From Simmondsia chinensis (taxonomy: Eukaryota; Streptophyta; Magnoliopsida; Caryophyllales; Simmondsiaceae): a stretch of DNA of 64,000 nt. Under the pieces are notes generated by a model, which saw only the letters and a list, made by a program, of their open reading frames with translations, searched no databases and was not told the origin of the DNA. The DNA lies in assembly GCA_018398585.1 (NCBI GenBank), contig JAGTTD010000019.1, forward strand, positions 8,779,702-8,843,701, given 5' to 3'. Positions 1-11,358 of the stretch are shown piece after piece (the first letter of the stretch is position 1; every line of letters begins with the position of its first letter). The position numbers and the translations under genes were made by a program.

Positions 1-690
1 TGCTCACTTAATTGAGAAAGATAAACTTGAGATTGAACATAAGGTTTTTGCTGCTATACTTCTTAGCCTAGATAACTCAGTCATTTCTCAAATCAATTCT
101 TAAAAGGCTATAGTTTGTATTTGGACCAAGTTAGAAGAAATTTACAAGTCAGAGTCTCTATCTAATAGGATACTATGTATGGAAACCTTCTTTACGTTTA
201 GAATAAGTTAGTCTAAACCCTTAGAAGAATCTATGAACCCTTAGAAGAATCTATGGATGAATTTAATAAAATGTCAGGATTTGACCAATGTTAAGGTAAC
301 TATTGATGATGGAGTTAAGGCTATAGTTTTAATATGTTCTTTGCCTAAGTATTATAGATCTTTTAAGGATACAATGAGATATAGACGTGAAACTGTAGCG
401 CTTAAAGACATTACCAAGGCCCTTAGGTGTAAGATTCTTGAGTTAAAGAGGGATAATAAGTGTCTACATAACACTAATAATGGAAAGGGCTTATCACATA
501 GGGGTAGAACAAAGACTCGTGACAATAATAATAATAAAGATAAGGAAAGAAATAAAAGTAAGAATAGGTCTTCATCTAAATCAAGAAAAGATTATAGCAA
601 AGTAAGTGCTATGAATGTGAAAACTTGGACATATTAAGAAATTTTGTCCAGATTATCAAAACAAGAACTATGGCTCTGCTAATAATACTG
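1..690 (+). pseudogene. copia gag, 5'-truncated and frameshifted
   Basis: This is the nucleocapsid part of a copia Gag protein. From 257 one frame reads a UBN2-type Gag segment (ICSLPKYYRSFKDTM) followed by a Lys/Arg/Asn-rich basic stretch typical of the region before the zinc knuckle. The CCHC knuckle at about 610-655 is split: the two Cys (CYEC) lie in one frame and the His/Cys half (GHIKKFC) in the next, so a one-base slip has occurred near 630. Upstream of 257 the same family can be followed in broken frames to the window edge. There is a short direct repeat at 220-253, where 'cccttagaagaatctatg' occurs twice. Confidence 0.85.
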
Positions 691-729
691 TGCTTTCCAA
701 TGGATACCAATCTGCTGAAGTGTTAGTTA

Positions 730-1300
730 TTTCTACAAACCTAACTGCACATGAATGGGTTATGAACTCAAGTTGTAGTTTCCACATGACATAAGAAAAA
801 TATTTTTTCTATGAATACAAACCAATAGATGGGGGGAGGTGTTATTAGGTAACAATCATTACTATAATTACTAGGTAACAATCATTACTACAAGGTGCCT
901 GGGATAGAATCAGTCCAACTTAGGAGGCCAAATAGTGTTGACTTTTTCTTAATTAGATTCAGGCATGCGCCTGACCTTAAAAAGAGCTTGATTTCATTGG
1001 GGCAATTAGACCGATCTAAGATGACCTTAAAAGCTAGTCAAGGGGTAATGAAAGTCCTTAAGGGCTCTCTTGTGACAATAATTGGGAACGTCAAGAATGG
1101 TTTATTGTGTTGCTAAAACTGATAAGACTAACATAACCAACCTTTGGCATAGCTAGCCAGGGCATATATTTGAGAGGGGGTGGATTGAACTTAGTAAGCA
1201 GGGGCTGTTGAGGGGTTATATCTCTAAATTTGACTTTTGTGAGTCTTGTATAGTTGGCAAACATCACGAATTGGTTTTAAATTTGGTATGCATCTTACTA
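730..1300 (+). pseudogene. copia protease and GAG-pre-integrase remnant
   Basis: At 752-790 the sequence reads EWVMNSSCSFHM. Copia aspartic proteases have W-x-x-D-S-G-C/A-S-x-H at this place, so the catalytic Asp is Asn and the Gly of the DSG triad is Ser. Both substitutions are single G-to-A changes. The 895-1116 ORF then holds the usual post-protease segment (APDLKKSLISLGQLD). From about 1140 the GAG-pre-integrase domain begins (TNLWH, interrupted by stops) and ends with FCESCIVGKHH, the zinc-binding C-x2-C half. The product would be inactive. Confidence 0.82.
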
Positions 1301-2124
1301 AGTCTCTTATCGATTATGTGCACTCTAATTTGTGGGGGACCTACAAGGATACCGACATTAGGTGGAGCTTTGTGTTTTATGTCTATATTTGATGATTATT
1401 TAAGAAAGGTTTGGATATACTTGCTGAAAACTAAAGATGAGTATTTTAATACTTTTGTTAGACGGAAAAACCTTATTGAAAATAAAATTGGCAGAAAAAT
1501 TAAAGCACTTAGAACTGATAATGGCCTGGAATTTGTGAATGCTAAATTTGATAGTTTATGTGCTATGAATGGAATTAGGAGACATAATATTGTCAGAAAA
1601 ACTCCCCAACAAAATGGCTTAGCTGAAAGAATGAACCGTAACTTGTTGGATAGAGTTAGGTGCTTTTATTTGTATCCGGACTAAAAAAGAGTTTTTAGGG
1701 GGAAGCTGTAAAAACAACATGCTATTTAATTAATAGGTCACAATCTTCAACTATTGACTTTAAAACTCCTGAGGAAAGATGGACTGAAAAGCCTAGTGAT
1801 TATTCTAACCTAAGAGTGTTTGGTTGTGTTGCTTATGCACACCAATCTAAGGGAAAACTTGATCCCAAGGTAGTAAAAGGAGTTTTTCTAGGTTATCCAA
1901 ATGGTATGAAGGGTTATCATGTGGGGGTTAGTTATGGTAGTAGAACTAAAATTATAGTTAGTAGGGATGTTACATTTAATGAACTTGAAATGCCCCATTT
2001 GGACAAAACAATAACTGCTGGTACTGCAATCACTACAAACAATCCCAGGAAATTTGACTGTAACTTGTATAAGTTTGAAATTAACCCCCTTGAACCATTA
2101 TACCGAGAAAAATCAAACCCCTGA
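1300..2124 (+). pseudogene. copia integrase (rve core) remnant
   Basis: The integrase inserts element cDNA into the chromosome. The DDE core is visible: Asp in IFDDYLRKVW (about 1386), Asp in RTDNGLEF (about 1518) and Glu in NGLAERMNR (about 1623), with the usual spacing and the PQQNG motif before the Glu. A stop at 1682 breaks the frame. The domain resumes at 1816 with the typical copia post-integrase block (MFGCVAYAHQ, then KGVFLGYPNGMKGYHV) and ends near 2124 at a stop. All three catalytic acids remain, but the frame does not. Confidence 0.87.
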
Positions 2125-2219
2125 GACTGAAAATGAGAGAGATAACAGTACTGATAGGAGCATTGAACCTCAAAATTTTTATAACGATCTAACCAACTAT
2201 TAATTAGCTAGGGATACGG

Positions 2220-3330
2220 AGAGGAGGGAAGTTAGGGCACTAGTAAGGCTAGGCTATGGTGATTGCATTGCTTATGCTCTCAACACTACCTTAGAATTTG
2301 TGGAGTCAGAACCTCTCACCTATAACAACGCTATAAAGGGTCCTTTCTCTTAATAGTGGCTGAAAGCTATGAAAGAGGAAATGGAGAGTCTAAAGAGGAG
2401 TAAAACTTGGGTTTTAGTTCCTAGGCCCTTCGATAGGAAGTTAGTTGGGTCTAAATAAGGTTTTAATATTAAAGAACCCTCTACACAATTTGGACAGCAT
2501 AAGTATAAGGCTAGACTAGTTGCTAAAGGCTTTTCACAAAAAAAGAGAGTGGACTATAATAAAAGTTTCTCACATATTGTTAAATGTACCAAAATTAGGA
2601 TTCACATGGCCCTAATTACTAAATTTGGTGTGCATTTAGAGCAAATGGATGTAACAATAGCCTTTTTACATGGTGAATTAGATGAGGAGATTTTTATGGT
2701 CTAACCTAATGGATCTGCTAAACTAAGAAAGAAATCATGTTTGTCTTTTGAAAAGGTCTTTGTATGGCCTAAAACAATCCCATAAGCAATGCTGAAAGTG
2801 TTAATGCTCTGTACTTACTGATTTATATTGATAGCATGCTCCTACGTGGTAGATTTATGCATCATATTAATGACTTAAAAATGAAGTTATCTGCTGCTTT
2901 TGAGATGGAAGATTTTGGTAAAGCTAATAAGATACTTGACATGAAAATTGATAGGGATTTAGAAAATGGTACTGTTCACTTGTCCCGACAAAATTACTTA
3001 AAAAAACTATTGAATAGGTTTAATATGGATGGATGTATACCTGTTAAATTGCCCTTAGCAAATCAGTACAAATTTTCTATAACACAATGTGTTTCAAATG
3101 AGTTAGAAAAGAAGCGAATGGAAAAGATCCCGTATGCTAATGGTGTAGGTTCCTTAATATATGCCATGACATGTACTAGGACTGACTTAGCTTTTCCTAT
3201 GAGTTTTCACTCACGGTTTATGAGTAATCCTAGAAAAGAACATTGGGCTCGGGTTAAGTGGCTGCTAAATTATATTAAGGGAACTGTTAGATTAGGTTTT
3301 ACTTTTGGTAGGATTAACAGACAATAGGTT
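2220..3330 (+). pseudogene. copia reverse transcriptase, inactive
   Basis: The RT_2 (copia-type) domain can be followed from about 2290 to 3327. LVAKGFSQKK and QMDVTIAFLHGELDEEIFM lie at 2518-2700, then a frameshifted and partly deleted stretch, then a 163-codon ORF at 2836-3327 carrying the thumb and connection (KANKILDMKI, GVGSLIYAM). The YVDD active site at about 2823-2840 reads IYIDSM, so the second catalytic Asp is Ser. Together with stops at 2354, 2457 and 2702 this shows a dead polymerase. Confidence 0.86.
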
Positions 3331-3790
3331 AGTAGGGTATGCTGATTCTGGCTTTGGTGGGGATTTGGATAGAAGAATGTCAACTAGTGCGTATTTTTTT
3401 ACTCTTAATGGTGGGGCTATTCATTGAAAATACAAGCTTCGTTGAATGACAGCTTTGTCAACAATTGAAGCTGAATTTCTAGCTCTAACAGGTGCCATTG
3501 AGGCAACTATTTGGTTGAGAGGTATTTTATCTGAAATAAATCTGAATTTTGGCCCACCTCTTATGTTTTCTGACAGTCAATCTGCTTTGGCTCTTAATAA
3601 GAATCCTGTTTATCATGATAGAACTAAGTACCTGGCTGTTAAGAAAAATTTTGTGAAGGATTTTTCAAATGCTAATGCTGTTGTTTTGTAGAAAATATGT
3701 ACTAAAGATAATCCCATTGATATAGGCACCAAGAATATCACCTTTGACAAATTGGTTAAGGTGTATCAATTTGGTTCAAATTAGTTGGGA
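3330..3790 (+). pseudogene. copia RNase H remnant
   Basis: This C-terminal domain of Pol degrades the RNA strand during reverse transcription. The first block GYADSGFGGDLDRR (from about 3337) is in a different frame from the RT. The second block starts at 3446 with TALSTIEAEFLAL and continues through FSDSQSALAL to HDRTKYLAVKKNF, which are the copia RNase H motifs with Asp and Glu in place. Two stops separate the blocks, and TAG at 3689-3691 ends the ORF just before the usual C-terminal segment (KDNPIDIGTK). Confidence 0.85.
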
Positions 3791-3874
3791 TCATGGATGG
3801 TCCAGTTTTGTTTTTTTACTCCTTTTTACTAGGGAAAGTTTAATTGTTAGCTCATATGGGTACCAAAGTGGAGA

Positions 3875-4830
3875 TTTATTATAATATTAGTCCCTAAATG
3901 ATCTAACTATGTCATGTAATTACTCATATCAAGTATTGTATTAAGTCTTATAGACCAAATGATGTAAAACACCGGGCTTTGTTGATTTTAGGCATAAAAT
4001 GCAGTGTTTAGAGGTATGTATGTATTATGTTGTATTGAGTGGAAGGCTTTGTAATAATATACAAGTCTAGGTCCTTTTTGGTTCTGAATTGTGAAAAATA
4101 TCAACCTTAAAGACAAAGACAAAATTGCCCCTACCAGTACAAAAGCGTGTTTAAATCTGGTGCAAAGCTGAGGGATGTGTGTCATCATCTCAACGGGTGA
4201 GATTGTGTTTCTTTTGGTTTAATCTTGGCCGTTGATTGCTAATGATAATGAACGGTTGGGATGAGGCCACGTATGCATTGCCACGGATTACTCAGGGGGA
4301 GGGGGGGGGGGGGGGGGTATATATGCATGGGTTTCACTGTTGGAACCCTAATTTTTGGTTCATTTTTCTTCATTGTTTTCTTCTAGCTCTCTCTTTCCTC
4401 TTTCTTTGGCTATTTTGAGGTGATTTCCAAGTGGTTCAAAGGGATTCATAGGATTTAATGCATGCAAGCCTAGATCAACCTTCATTGGAGCTTCTTAAAG
4501 CTTTTAATGGCTTCTTTGTAAGATTTCCTCATCTCTCTTGTTTTGTATTCTGAGGTTTCTAGCTCAGAATCTTGAGATCTTGATGTATTGTGATTGTATA
4601 CTTGGATTTGGTCTGTAAACGCTTAAATCTCGATATTAGTGGAGAGACTTCCCTAGTAAAAAGGAGTCATGGACTAGAACCTCATTTTGAGGTGCCGAAC
4701 CATATAAAAATATTGTGTGTTCTTGTTTTAGATTGTTGAATCTTCATATTCTTGCTTGCTTTGCTGAGATCTTAAGTTGAACAAAATAGATCTAAAAGTT
4801 TCTGTAGTTCAAGACGTTTTTAACATAACA
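3875..4830 (+). repeat. 3' LTR of the first copia element, with preceding polypurine tract
   Basis: A degraded polypurine tract (aagtggaga, 3866-3874) precedes the LTR, matching the copia arrangement in which AAGTGGGAGA is followed directly by TGTTA. The LTR starts TTATTA (probably a decayed TGTTA) and ends TAACA at 4830, leaving short inverted ends. Near 4680-4715 lies the block 'gaggtgccgaacca', which I recognise from other Tork/Tnt1-type copia LTRs. A TATA box follows a 17-G run at 4301-4317. The boundary at 3875 is uncertain by a few bases. Confidence 0.75.
4301..4330 (+). promoter_or_regulatory. LTR TATA box abutting a 17-G homopolymer
   Basis: A run of 17 G residues (4301-4317) is followed at once by TATATATGCATGG, the best TATA box in this LTR. 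In a copia LTR, element transcription would start about 30 bases downstream. The position is inferred; the G run and TATA are seen directly. Confidence 0.5.
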
Positions 4831-7667
4831 ATATATATGTCATGTCAATGATTTCAACAAAAAATTAAGTAGTTAGTTAAAAAATTAAATGAATTTTTTA
4901 TTTGAGTTACCAATATATTACCGAAAAAATGTGTCATGTTAGTGCTTTTTGTGCATAAAATAATCAAAATCTAACAAAAGATACTTATGATCAATTGGAA
5001 AAATCACATCCCACTTTAGTACTTTTCAATAATATCTATTATATTTAAAAAAAAAAGTATCTTATTCATAAAATTTTATAGCACAAAGATCGAATAGGCT
5101 CTTTCAGGTTCAGGTGTCGAAGGAATAGAATCAGAAATAGTAGCAATAGGATAAGGAAAGGCCGGTAATAATTATGCCAATTCTGTCTAAAAATCTCTTT
5201 AGGTGATCAAGAGGGCTCCCTTTTTCAGTAACCTCAGTATATACTTAAGTGATATGATTCTTAAACCCCAGGGTTATTGTATATATTGAAACATTAGAAT
5301 ATCTAAGTGATGAACGGTCAAATCTTAGAGTATTTAAGTGACAATTTTCCTAGATTTCATATTGGAGAGGAAGTGATAAAGTTTGAAGGCAAGCCATTCT
5401 TGAGTTGGGATAGAGTTGTTTACTATCCAATGGGCGAATTTGGTAATGGACGACTAGCGTGTAGATTAGGTTAGAATTACACGTGATTGATCTTAATCAC
5501 TGATAATATTTGTGGTGTTTTTATCTGTATTTACTTTGGTTTGCACTATTGGGAATTCCTTCATGCTCCAAAAGCAAACATCCACAAAATTCTTAATTAA
5601 TAAAGGTAAATTAGGGATAGGGATTCAAATCGAACCTCGGTTTTTGTCTCGAATAGAGTAAAACACTCATCAACACTATACTTGAAACACTCAAAAGCTA
5701 TGAATTGGGGTGGAGATAGACTTTAGAGTTTCACAACCTACATTTAGCCCAATTCACTCAAGTTATTAGCCTGACGATCTTGACTGAAGATAAGTCCAGC
5801 AGGATCATACCTAGCAAGGTATAGGTGGAGCAAACGACGTTGAGTCACCAACTAAAGATCAACTCATTCAAGCTCGAGGCTTGACCGTAAAAACTTGAAA
5901 TAAAGGCACAACTTCAACTTTTTCCTATCCAAAAAAAAAACGTGCACAACTTTAATTCACAATATGGTGAATGCAGAAAACTATGTGGGCCTTTTTTGTG
6001 CCTTTATGCTGAGTGGAGTTCACTCGACCTTGAAGGGAATTATGCTCTAGTTCTTTGATTTAGAGTTTGCGAGTTTAGTATCCAAAAGTTACATTATAAG
6101 AAGGTTTTCATATTATTTTGACCGTGCAAAAGTTACATTGGAGTTGAGATAATTGTTGAGATGGTTTTAGAGTTATGATTAAATATTGTAATTCCAAAAT
6201 TCCATGGTGGATGAGCCAAGTATCTATTCTTGTTGTTTTTCCCTGTAATTAAGTAAGGGTTCCTTGCGAATTCATTGTATGTTTTGATTTTTTGCTTTTG
6301 TTGTGCTTAACTTATGATTTTCCTAACATAAATGTATCGAGATATCCAGTCTTAATATTCTCTGACTAGTTATTCTAGTGTGTCTTTGTCTCTGTCACTC
6401 TAAACACTCTCCTTCTTGTTCCCTTCTTGAATTCCCACTGGCTCAAGAATTAGAGAGACTTTTCAAGGATCGCCACCTTGATTTCTCTTGATATTTTGTC
6501 ATCATGATAGACTAAAGTCAAGATATTTGGCCTCGAGCTAAGCCACAACTTGCCTTCCAAGAACAAGACTAGGAAGGGATGAACACCTTAGTTTTAGTCT
6601 CGTTGTTGTTTATTTTACAAGCTAAAGTTTGGACTTTTCTACCTAACTTCGAGTATAACCGACTTTCCTAGAACGCCGCACGAAAAGAGGTGTAACTAAA
6701 CCGAGTTGAATTAGCGGCCTTTTTCTAACTTCGAGATTGATAAATCTTATTAAGCTCAAGTTTGACTTAGCCTTAAAACTGTTTCTAAACCTCTATTCAA
6801 ATTTATTTCAATAAGATACTGGTATACTCAACACTTGAATCATAGTCTTATCCACTCAAGTTGACTTGAAATAACCGAGCTAATAACAAGCGTTTATATT
6901 GATGACATAAATCACTCAGTTAACTACTTGCCCAATAACAAGCCATCATCAATCAATTATCGAGCTAATACTAGTCCCTATTCAAACAAGACAATTAAGT
7001 AAATTGAGCTTGTTTAAACTTGACTTGTTTATGTATCAAGTCGGGCAACAAACACAAATGATTATATATATGTATATATATATTGACACTCATGTATTTC
7101 ATCAAAAATAGATTTGGAAGGGCAATGGCCATTGATTTATTGCAGTCTACATCATCTAAAAGTGCCATAAAAAACCAAATATGATGGAAATGTAACAGAT
7201 CCGGAGCCAGAAAACGACGTTGCATCTCCACCCATACTGCAACCGCCAGAAAAAGGACCTTTGCCGTTTGCGAAAGCAAAACGTACCCAGGTAATGGGGG
7301 GCCAGCCAATAACAATATCAAAGGAAAAAAATTATTAATTTTTAACTAATATTTGGTGTATACAATATAATATTTTAAGTTTTAAAAATTTTATAAGTAA
7401 TTTTATTGTATTGGATAAAATTATTAATATCAAAAAAATTTTATAAAAATTTATGACTATTATCTATTATAAGTTGCATTATTATCTTAACAATAATATT
7501 TTTTGCTCTAAAAATAATATCTAATTTCAAATACATTTATTACTTCAGTTAATCAACTAAATCTTTATCTCAAATGTGAAAATATTCACAAAAGAATGTT
7601 GATTTAGTATTTGATTTCAACAATATTAGATTTTGTAAGGTACTCAAATATCACTGAAAATATAGTC
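4831..7667. other. AT-rich intergenic DNA, no gene recognised
   Basis: I find no convincing coding frame, RNA gene or terminal repeats here. The stretch holds A/T runs (for example 5046-5056 and 5931-5940), a (TA)n patch at 7065-7081 and many short clusters of 'cgag/ctcg' words at 5740-5890 and 6530-6900 that look like decayed repeat DNA. ORF-like frames at 6995-7321 have no recognisable motif. Confidence 0.5.
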
Positions 7668-8220
7668 TAGGAATGGTAATGAGATAGGGGGTGCCTCCTC
7701 CACACCCATATCTGCCACTAAAATCTATACCCATACCCGTCTCATTACTTGCCACGAGTACGAAGTGAATACTTATGCCCACCCCAACAGGTACAAACCT
7801 ATACCCATACCCAAAACCACCCCATTTAATTGTGGATATCATTACCCACCTCGTACCCGCCTTGATATTACTATGAAACAATCATTGCCCATATTAATTA
7901 TTTAATACTATTTTTAAAGATTCAATTATATTTTTTTCCTAACATTGATAAATAAAGGTAATTAAATTTAAACATGTAGTTTAGTTTCAAAATTAACAAA
8001 AAATAGAGTGGGTATAGTAGGTATAAGATGGGGTGGGGGAGTTATGGAGCACTGCAGGATAAGCACAACACTACACCCGTACATGCCCCATGTCCATGGT
8101 AGGTACAAGACGGGAACACTTATCCCGTACCCACTAACTGCCTCACTTATACCCATATCTATCCAAAACGGCGCGGGCATACACGGATAACGGGTTTTAT
8201 CAGCTCCATTGCCATCCATA
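7668..8220. repeat. dispersed repeat copy 1, probable non-autonomous DNA transposon
   Basis: The ends are imperfect inverted repeats: GGAATGGTAATGAGA at the left, and CCATTGCCATCC at the right, whose complement is GGATGGCAATGG. The interior is rich in 'tacccatacccg' words on one strand, flanking an AT-rich core. A second copy lies at 9673-10196. Both share 'attaattatttaatacta' and 'attaaatttaaacat' in the core and the 'acccgtacatgcccc'-like arm. No target duplication could be made out. The apparent ORFs across it come from the CCCATA-type words and are not genes. Confidence 0.6.
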
Positions 8221-8674
8221 AAGACATGTCAATATTTTTATTAAAAAAGCCGTGGAGTTTTTGCTATTATTTTATATTGGTATCCGTCAAAAAAATATTT
8301 TATATTGGTATGGAAAGTATAATATTTTCTTAAAGGGGAAACTAAAGCTCGAAAGGATATAATAAGTTTTGAGCATAACACCTCTTCGGTAACAATTGAG
8401 AGCTAAATTACTACAATAATACCATTATTAATAGATCAAAGATTACAAATAAATGATAAAATTTTCAATCCTGCTATCATCTCAATACTTGGTTGATAAA
8501 AGAACAAACCCTATGTGTAGTTTTCTAATATAAAATTTGGGGTTTAGGACTAACCCATCAATTAAAAGTAACATTCTTAGTGTCTTAAAAGTTTTCACCT
8601 AAACAGGTAACCCACCAATCAAAATCAAGTAAAATACCCACATTTTCTTTTCTTTTCTTTTTTTTTTTTAAATT
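8221..8674. other. intergenic, downstream of the host gene
   Basis: AT-rich sequence with no ORF of note. It lies immediately 3' of the minus-strand gene and ends in a pyrimidine/T-rich run at 8645-8670, which on the minus strand is A-rich and could carry the gene's polyadenylation region. Confidence 0.4.
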
Positions 8675-9375
8675 TCAAGTGACAAAATAAACGGGAAAAG
8701 GGGAGGCAGAGCCGCTCTGAGGGTGGAGGTCCACGTTAAGATCCCTGAGGCACACGTACGGAATGCCCCCCTCTCCCTTCCTTGTCGGAGTCATGGCACC
8801 CGATGACGGACAGCTGGCGGTGCGGTACGGAGTGCTTGACCCGCTACTCCCGGTGCTCTCCGTCATGTAAATTGGACCAGATTTGGGCCTGGACTGGACC
8901 TGGAGGCCCAATGGGTTGGACCGGGCCCATTTGGACTTGAAGAAGAAGAGGGCGTTTTTCCAGTACCACCAATGGCGTTTCTTCAGTTTGGAATCCATCA
9001 TGGAAGTCGGCTTCTGGAGGTTGAAATTGAGGGCGTCTATGGAGTTATTGAATCTCGAAGGATCTTTGTTGTGATTCTTGGCCTCCTCTAGTACCTTCAT
9101 TTAAGAATTTGAAGATACTGAGAGAAAAAATAAGGGGAAGGAAAAGAAATGGATACAGCTGAACATATCCCTAAGAAATTCAAATCCAAAGTATAGGGAC
9201 TTTGCATCTCAATAGTTATATTTTTAAAGTCTTAATTGCATTAGAATTTTCATAATTTGTTGTAACAGAATCATGTTAAGAGAAATTTTATAGCACAAGA
9301 AGGGTCTCATTTCATATGTTTGCATAAGGCCCCAAAATGTCAGGATCAGCCCGGAAAATAGAGTAATTTGGGAGT

Positions 9376-9419
<44 letters not shown>

Positions 9420-9494
9420 GAAGTAGTCGAAGTGAGGATCGAAGCCATAGTCGTTGAAATGGTGAGGATCAACGACAGGGGAATGGGACGCCAT
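8675..9494 (-). CDS. plant-specific protein of unknown function, two exons (165 aa)
   Basis: Exon 1 is 9494-9417 (26 codons, MASHSPVVDPHHFNDYGFDP...). The intron is 9416-9095 (322 bp, GT...AG, phase 0). Exon 2 is 9094-8675 (139 codons plus stop). The joined protein has the order of a small plant family I recognise but cannot name: an N-terminal FNDYGFDPHFDYFQ motif, VLEEA, a SIDALNFNLQKP block, a basic Lys/Trp-rich KKRHWWYWKNALFFFK segment, a GPIYMTES block, a Ser-rich STPYRTAS stretch, TPTRKGEGGIPYVCLRDLN, and a C-terminal PVYFVT. The basic Trp-rich segment and low-complexity Ser stretch suggest a largely disordered protein. Function is unknown. The start ATG has G at -3 and G at +4. It is the only intact-looking host gene in the window, single and without neighbours. 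The frame is open and GC-richer than its surroundings. Confidence 0.85.
9377..9415 (-). repeat. (CT)n microsatellite directly at the intron 5' splice site
   Basis: On the gene strand the intron begins GTCTCTCT and runs as about 19 CT units. The dinucleotide repeat therefore forms the donor site itself. A second (CT)n run lies in the 5' leader at about 9508-9526. Confidence 0.9.
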
Positions 9495-9670
9495 TTCTGT
9501 GTCACGGAGAGAGAGAGAGAGAGAGATGGGAAATGGAAATGGGGGAGATTGGGTAAGTTAGGTGGGGGGTGCTGGAGGTGAGCTAATAACGGTAAAGCCC
9601 CCTGCTCATTTCAATGCAACGCAACCCCCGCTGCTTTTCATACGCTGACACCATGTTTTATTATAGTCTA
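9495..9670 (-). promoter_or_regulatory. likely 5' UTR and core promoter of the host gene
   Basis: On the minus strand, upstream of the ATG at 9494, lie a (CT)n-rich leader (9508-9526), a C-rich stretch, and a TATA-like CTATAATAAAAC at 9666-9655 about 160 bases before the start codon. CT-rich leaders and promoter Y patches are common in plants. The TATA call is by position and composition only. Confidence 0.4.
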
Positions 9671-9672
9671 AC

Positions 9673-10196
9673 TAAGGATGACAACTGAGCCGAGCTGAGT
9701 ATAAATATGTCTCTTTTATATTTGTACTAATCATTTAAATTTATATTCATATTTGTTTTATTATTCTTTGTAGATATAAAGTAGATTTCCATATTTATAT
9801 GCGTCCCATTATCCATGCATATCCAACGGATATCTATTACAACAACAACAAAGGAATATCCATTACTTGCCCCAATATGAGTGCAAAACGATTATTCATA
9901 TTCAACTGTATTAATTATTTAATACTATTACTCAAAATTTAATTATATTATTTTTTGTAAGATAGATAAATAATTTAACTAATTGAATTTAAACATATAT
10001 TTTTTTAATATGAAAGTCAATTAAATATAAAATAAAACGAGTATGGTGGATATAAAGCGTGGCGGGAATGGTGCAACACTATACCCGCACATACACCCAA
10101 CCCGTACTTGTAACCTGCCTCACTTTTATCCATACCACCTCAAATGGGGCGGGTACCCGTGGGTAACCAGTTTTATCCGCACCATTGTTATTCCTA
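9673..10196. repeat. dispersed repeat copy 2, same family as 7668-8220
   Basis: It starts TAAGGATGACAACTG and ends CATTGTTATTCCTA, an imperfect inverted pair. The core words 'attaattatttaatacta' and 'aattgaatttaaacata' and the right arm 'ctatacccgcacatacaccc' match copy 1 in order and orientation. No clear target duplication. The two copies flank the host gene on either side. Confidence 0.6.
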
Positions 10197-10885
10197 TAAT
10201 CAACTAGTTTTGTGTGTATTTATATATATTTTTTTAAAATAATATTTATGTGTTATTTGATTGTAAATATTTTGAATTCATTTGTGTTCTGGTTATATTT
10301 TATTTATAGTTGAGAAAATTTATATTTTTTTGACAATTTTTTTTTTAATTTAGATAATAAGTGGTAAGGAATATTTTTAGACATTATTACTAAGTTATAG
10401 TTATTTTGTTAATTTTTAATATGGATAGGGGATTATAAAAAGTAGTTTATCAAAAGGCTTTTGTTTCTAAAGTTTGGAAACCTTTAAGGGTGCTTTCTTG
10501 TGCGCCAAAAAAAATAATAATAAAATAAAATAAGAATAAAAATGAGAAAAAGAAAAAAAAAAACTTTTGAGGGTGGGGGAACTTTGTTATAAATAATAGA
10601 AGGAGAGATTGTTGTGTGGGCTATCTCGAGGACAACTCTAGGATATTTTTCAATATTTAAGTATTTTTTTAAAACATATGAAATATTTCAGTTATTTAAA
10701 TTATTTTTAAAATATTTATAGAGTTTATATTTTTTAAATATTTAGAAAATTTTAAGATTTAATATAATTTTGTATATTTAAAATATTTTACAATTTTTAG
10801 AATTGTTTTAAATGAAAATACATTATTTTTTATATATTTTGTTTATTTTTTTAAATGTGACATTATAAAAGTGATGCTGTCAAAA
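10197..10885. other. very AT-rich intergenic DNA
   Basis: No gene seen. It contains A-rich runs (10510-10562) and a stretch of 'aaatatttaaaattt'-type words at 10640-10850. Confidence 0.5.
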
Positions 10886-11320
10886 TGATGCAGCCCTGCC
10901 TTTTGGATTGGCCGGTTGCTTGGCGGGATGGTGGTAGAGCTTGGCGGGTGCCATGGTTGGAGAGTAGAAGACGCGGCTGGAAGGGAGAGTTTACATCTGG
11001 AAGGACTTTAGTTATTAGATTTATAGATAATTTAGAGTTATTTTTGTGTATTTAGTTATTAGATTCATAGATAATTTAGAGTTATTTTTGTGTATTTATT
11101 CTCTTATTTTAGATCAAATAGCTCCTCTACATGAGCAAAAGAAAGTTTAGGGTTTTATTCGTTCATTATTAGACTTTTCATATTTCTAGAGCTTTCTTCT
11201 ACTATCAAGTTGTGAGAATTTGAGTTGATTTTCCCCTTTGTTTTATTATTTTTGTATTAAGATTTAGAGGAAGGCTATGAACCTTCCGTTTCCACAAATT
11301 TCACTTTACGCATTGTATCA
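10886..11320 (+). repeat. 5' LTR of the short gypsy element (435 bp)
   Basis: It starts TGATGCAGCCCTGCC and ends TTGTATCA, directly before the primer binding site. It matches 13836-14218 along its whole length but is about 52 bp longer, mainly because of an internal 44-bp tandem duplication (11007-11050 and 11051-11094). Confidence 0.9.
11007..11094 (+). repeat. 44-bp tandem duplication inside the 5' LTR
   Basis: Two copies of a 44-bp unit that starts 'tttagttattaga' differ at one base. The 3' LTR has one copy, so the duplication arose in the 5' LTR after insertion. Confidence 0.85.
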
Positions 11321-11322
11321 AT

Positions 11323-11334
11323 TGGTATCAGAGC
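11323..11334 (+). promoter_or_regulatory. primer binding site, initiator tRNA-Met type
   Basis: TGGTATCAGAGC lies two bases after the 5' LTR. It is complementary to the 3' end of plant initiator tRNA-Met, the usual primer for reverse transcription. Confidence 0.92.
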
Positions 11335-11358
11335 TTAGAGCGACTTCTGAAATGGCCC

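Larger units (their letters stand above)
1..4830 (+). mobile_element. Ty1/copia LTR retrotransposon, 3' part, decayed
   Basis: The region reads on the + strand as the copia order gag, protease, integrase, reverse transcriptase, RNase H, then a 3' LTR. The 5' LTR, primer site and gag start lie before the window. The coding part is broken into at least six ORFs by stops and frameshifts, and the protease and RT active sites are altered, so this copy cannot make its own enzymes. The domain order (integrase before RT) is what separates copia from gypsy. The 5-bp target duplication cannot be tested because the left end is missing. The element is old, judged from the density of lesions. Confidence 0.93.

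Noticed and set aside
7651..8219. Frames on both strands across the CCCATA-rich repeat
   Set aside because: Simple-word composition of a dispersed repeat keeps several frames open; no protein motif.
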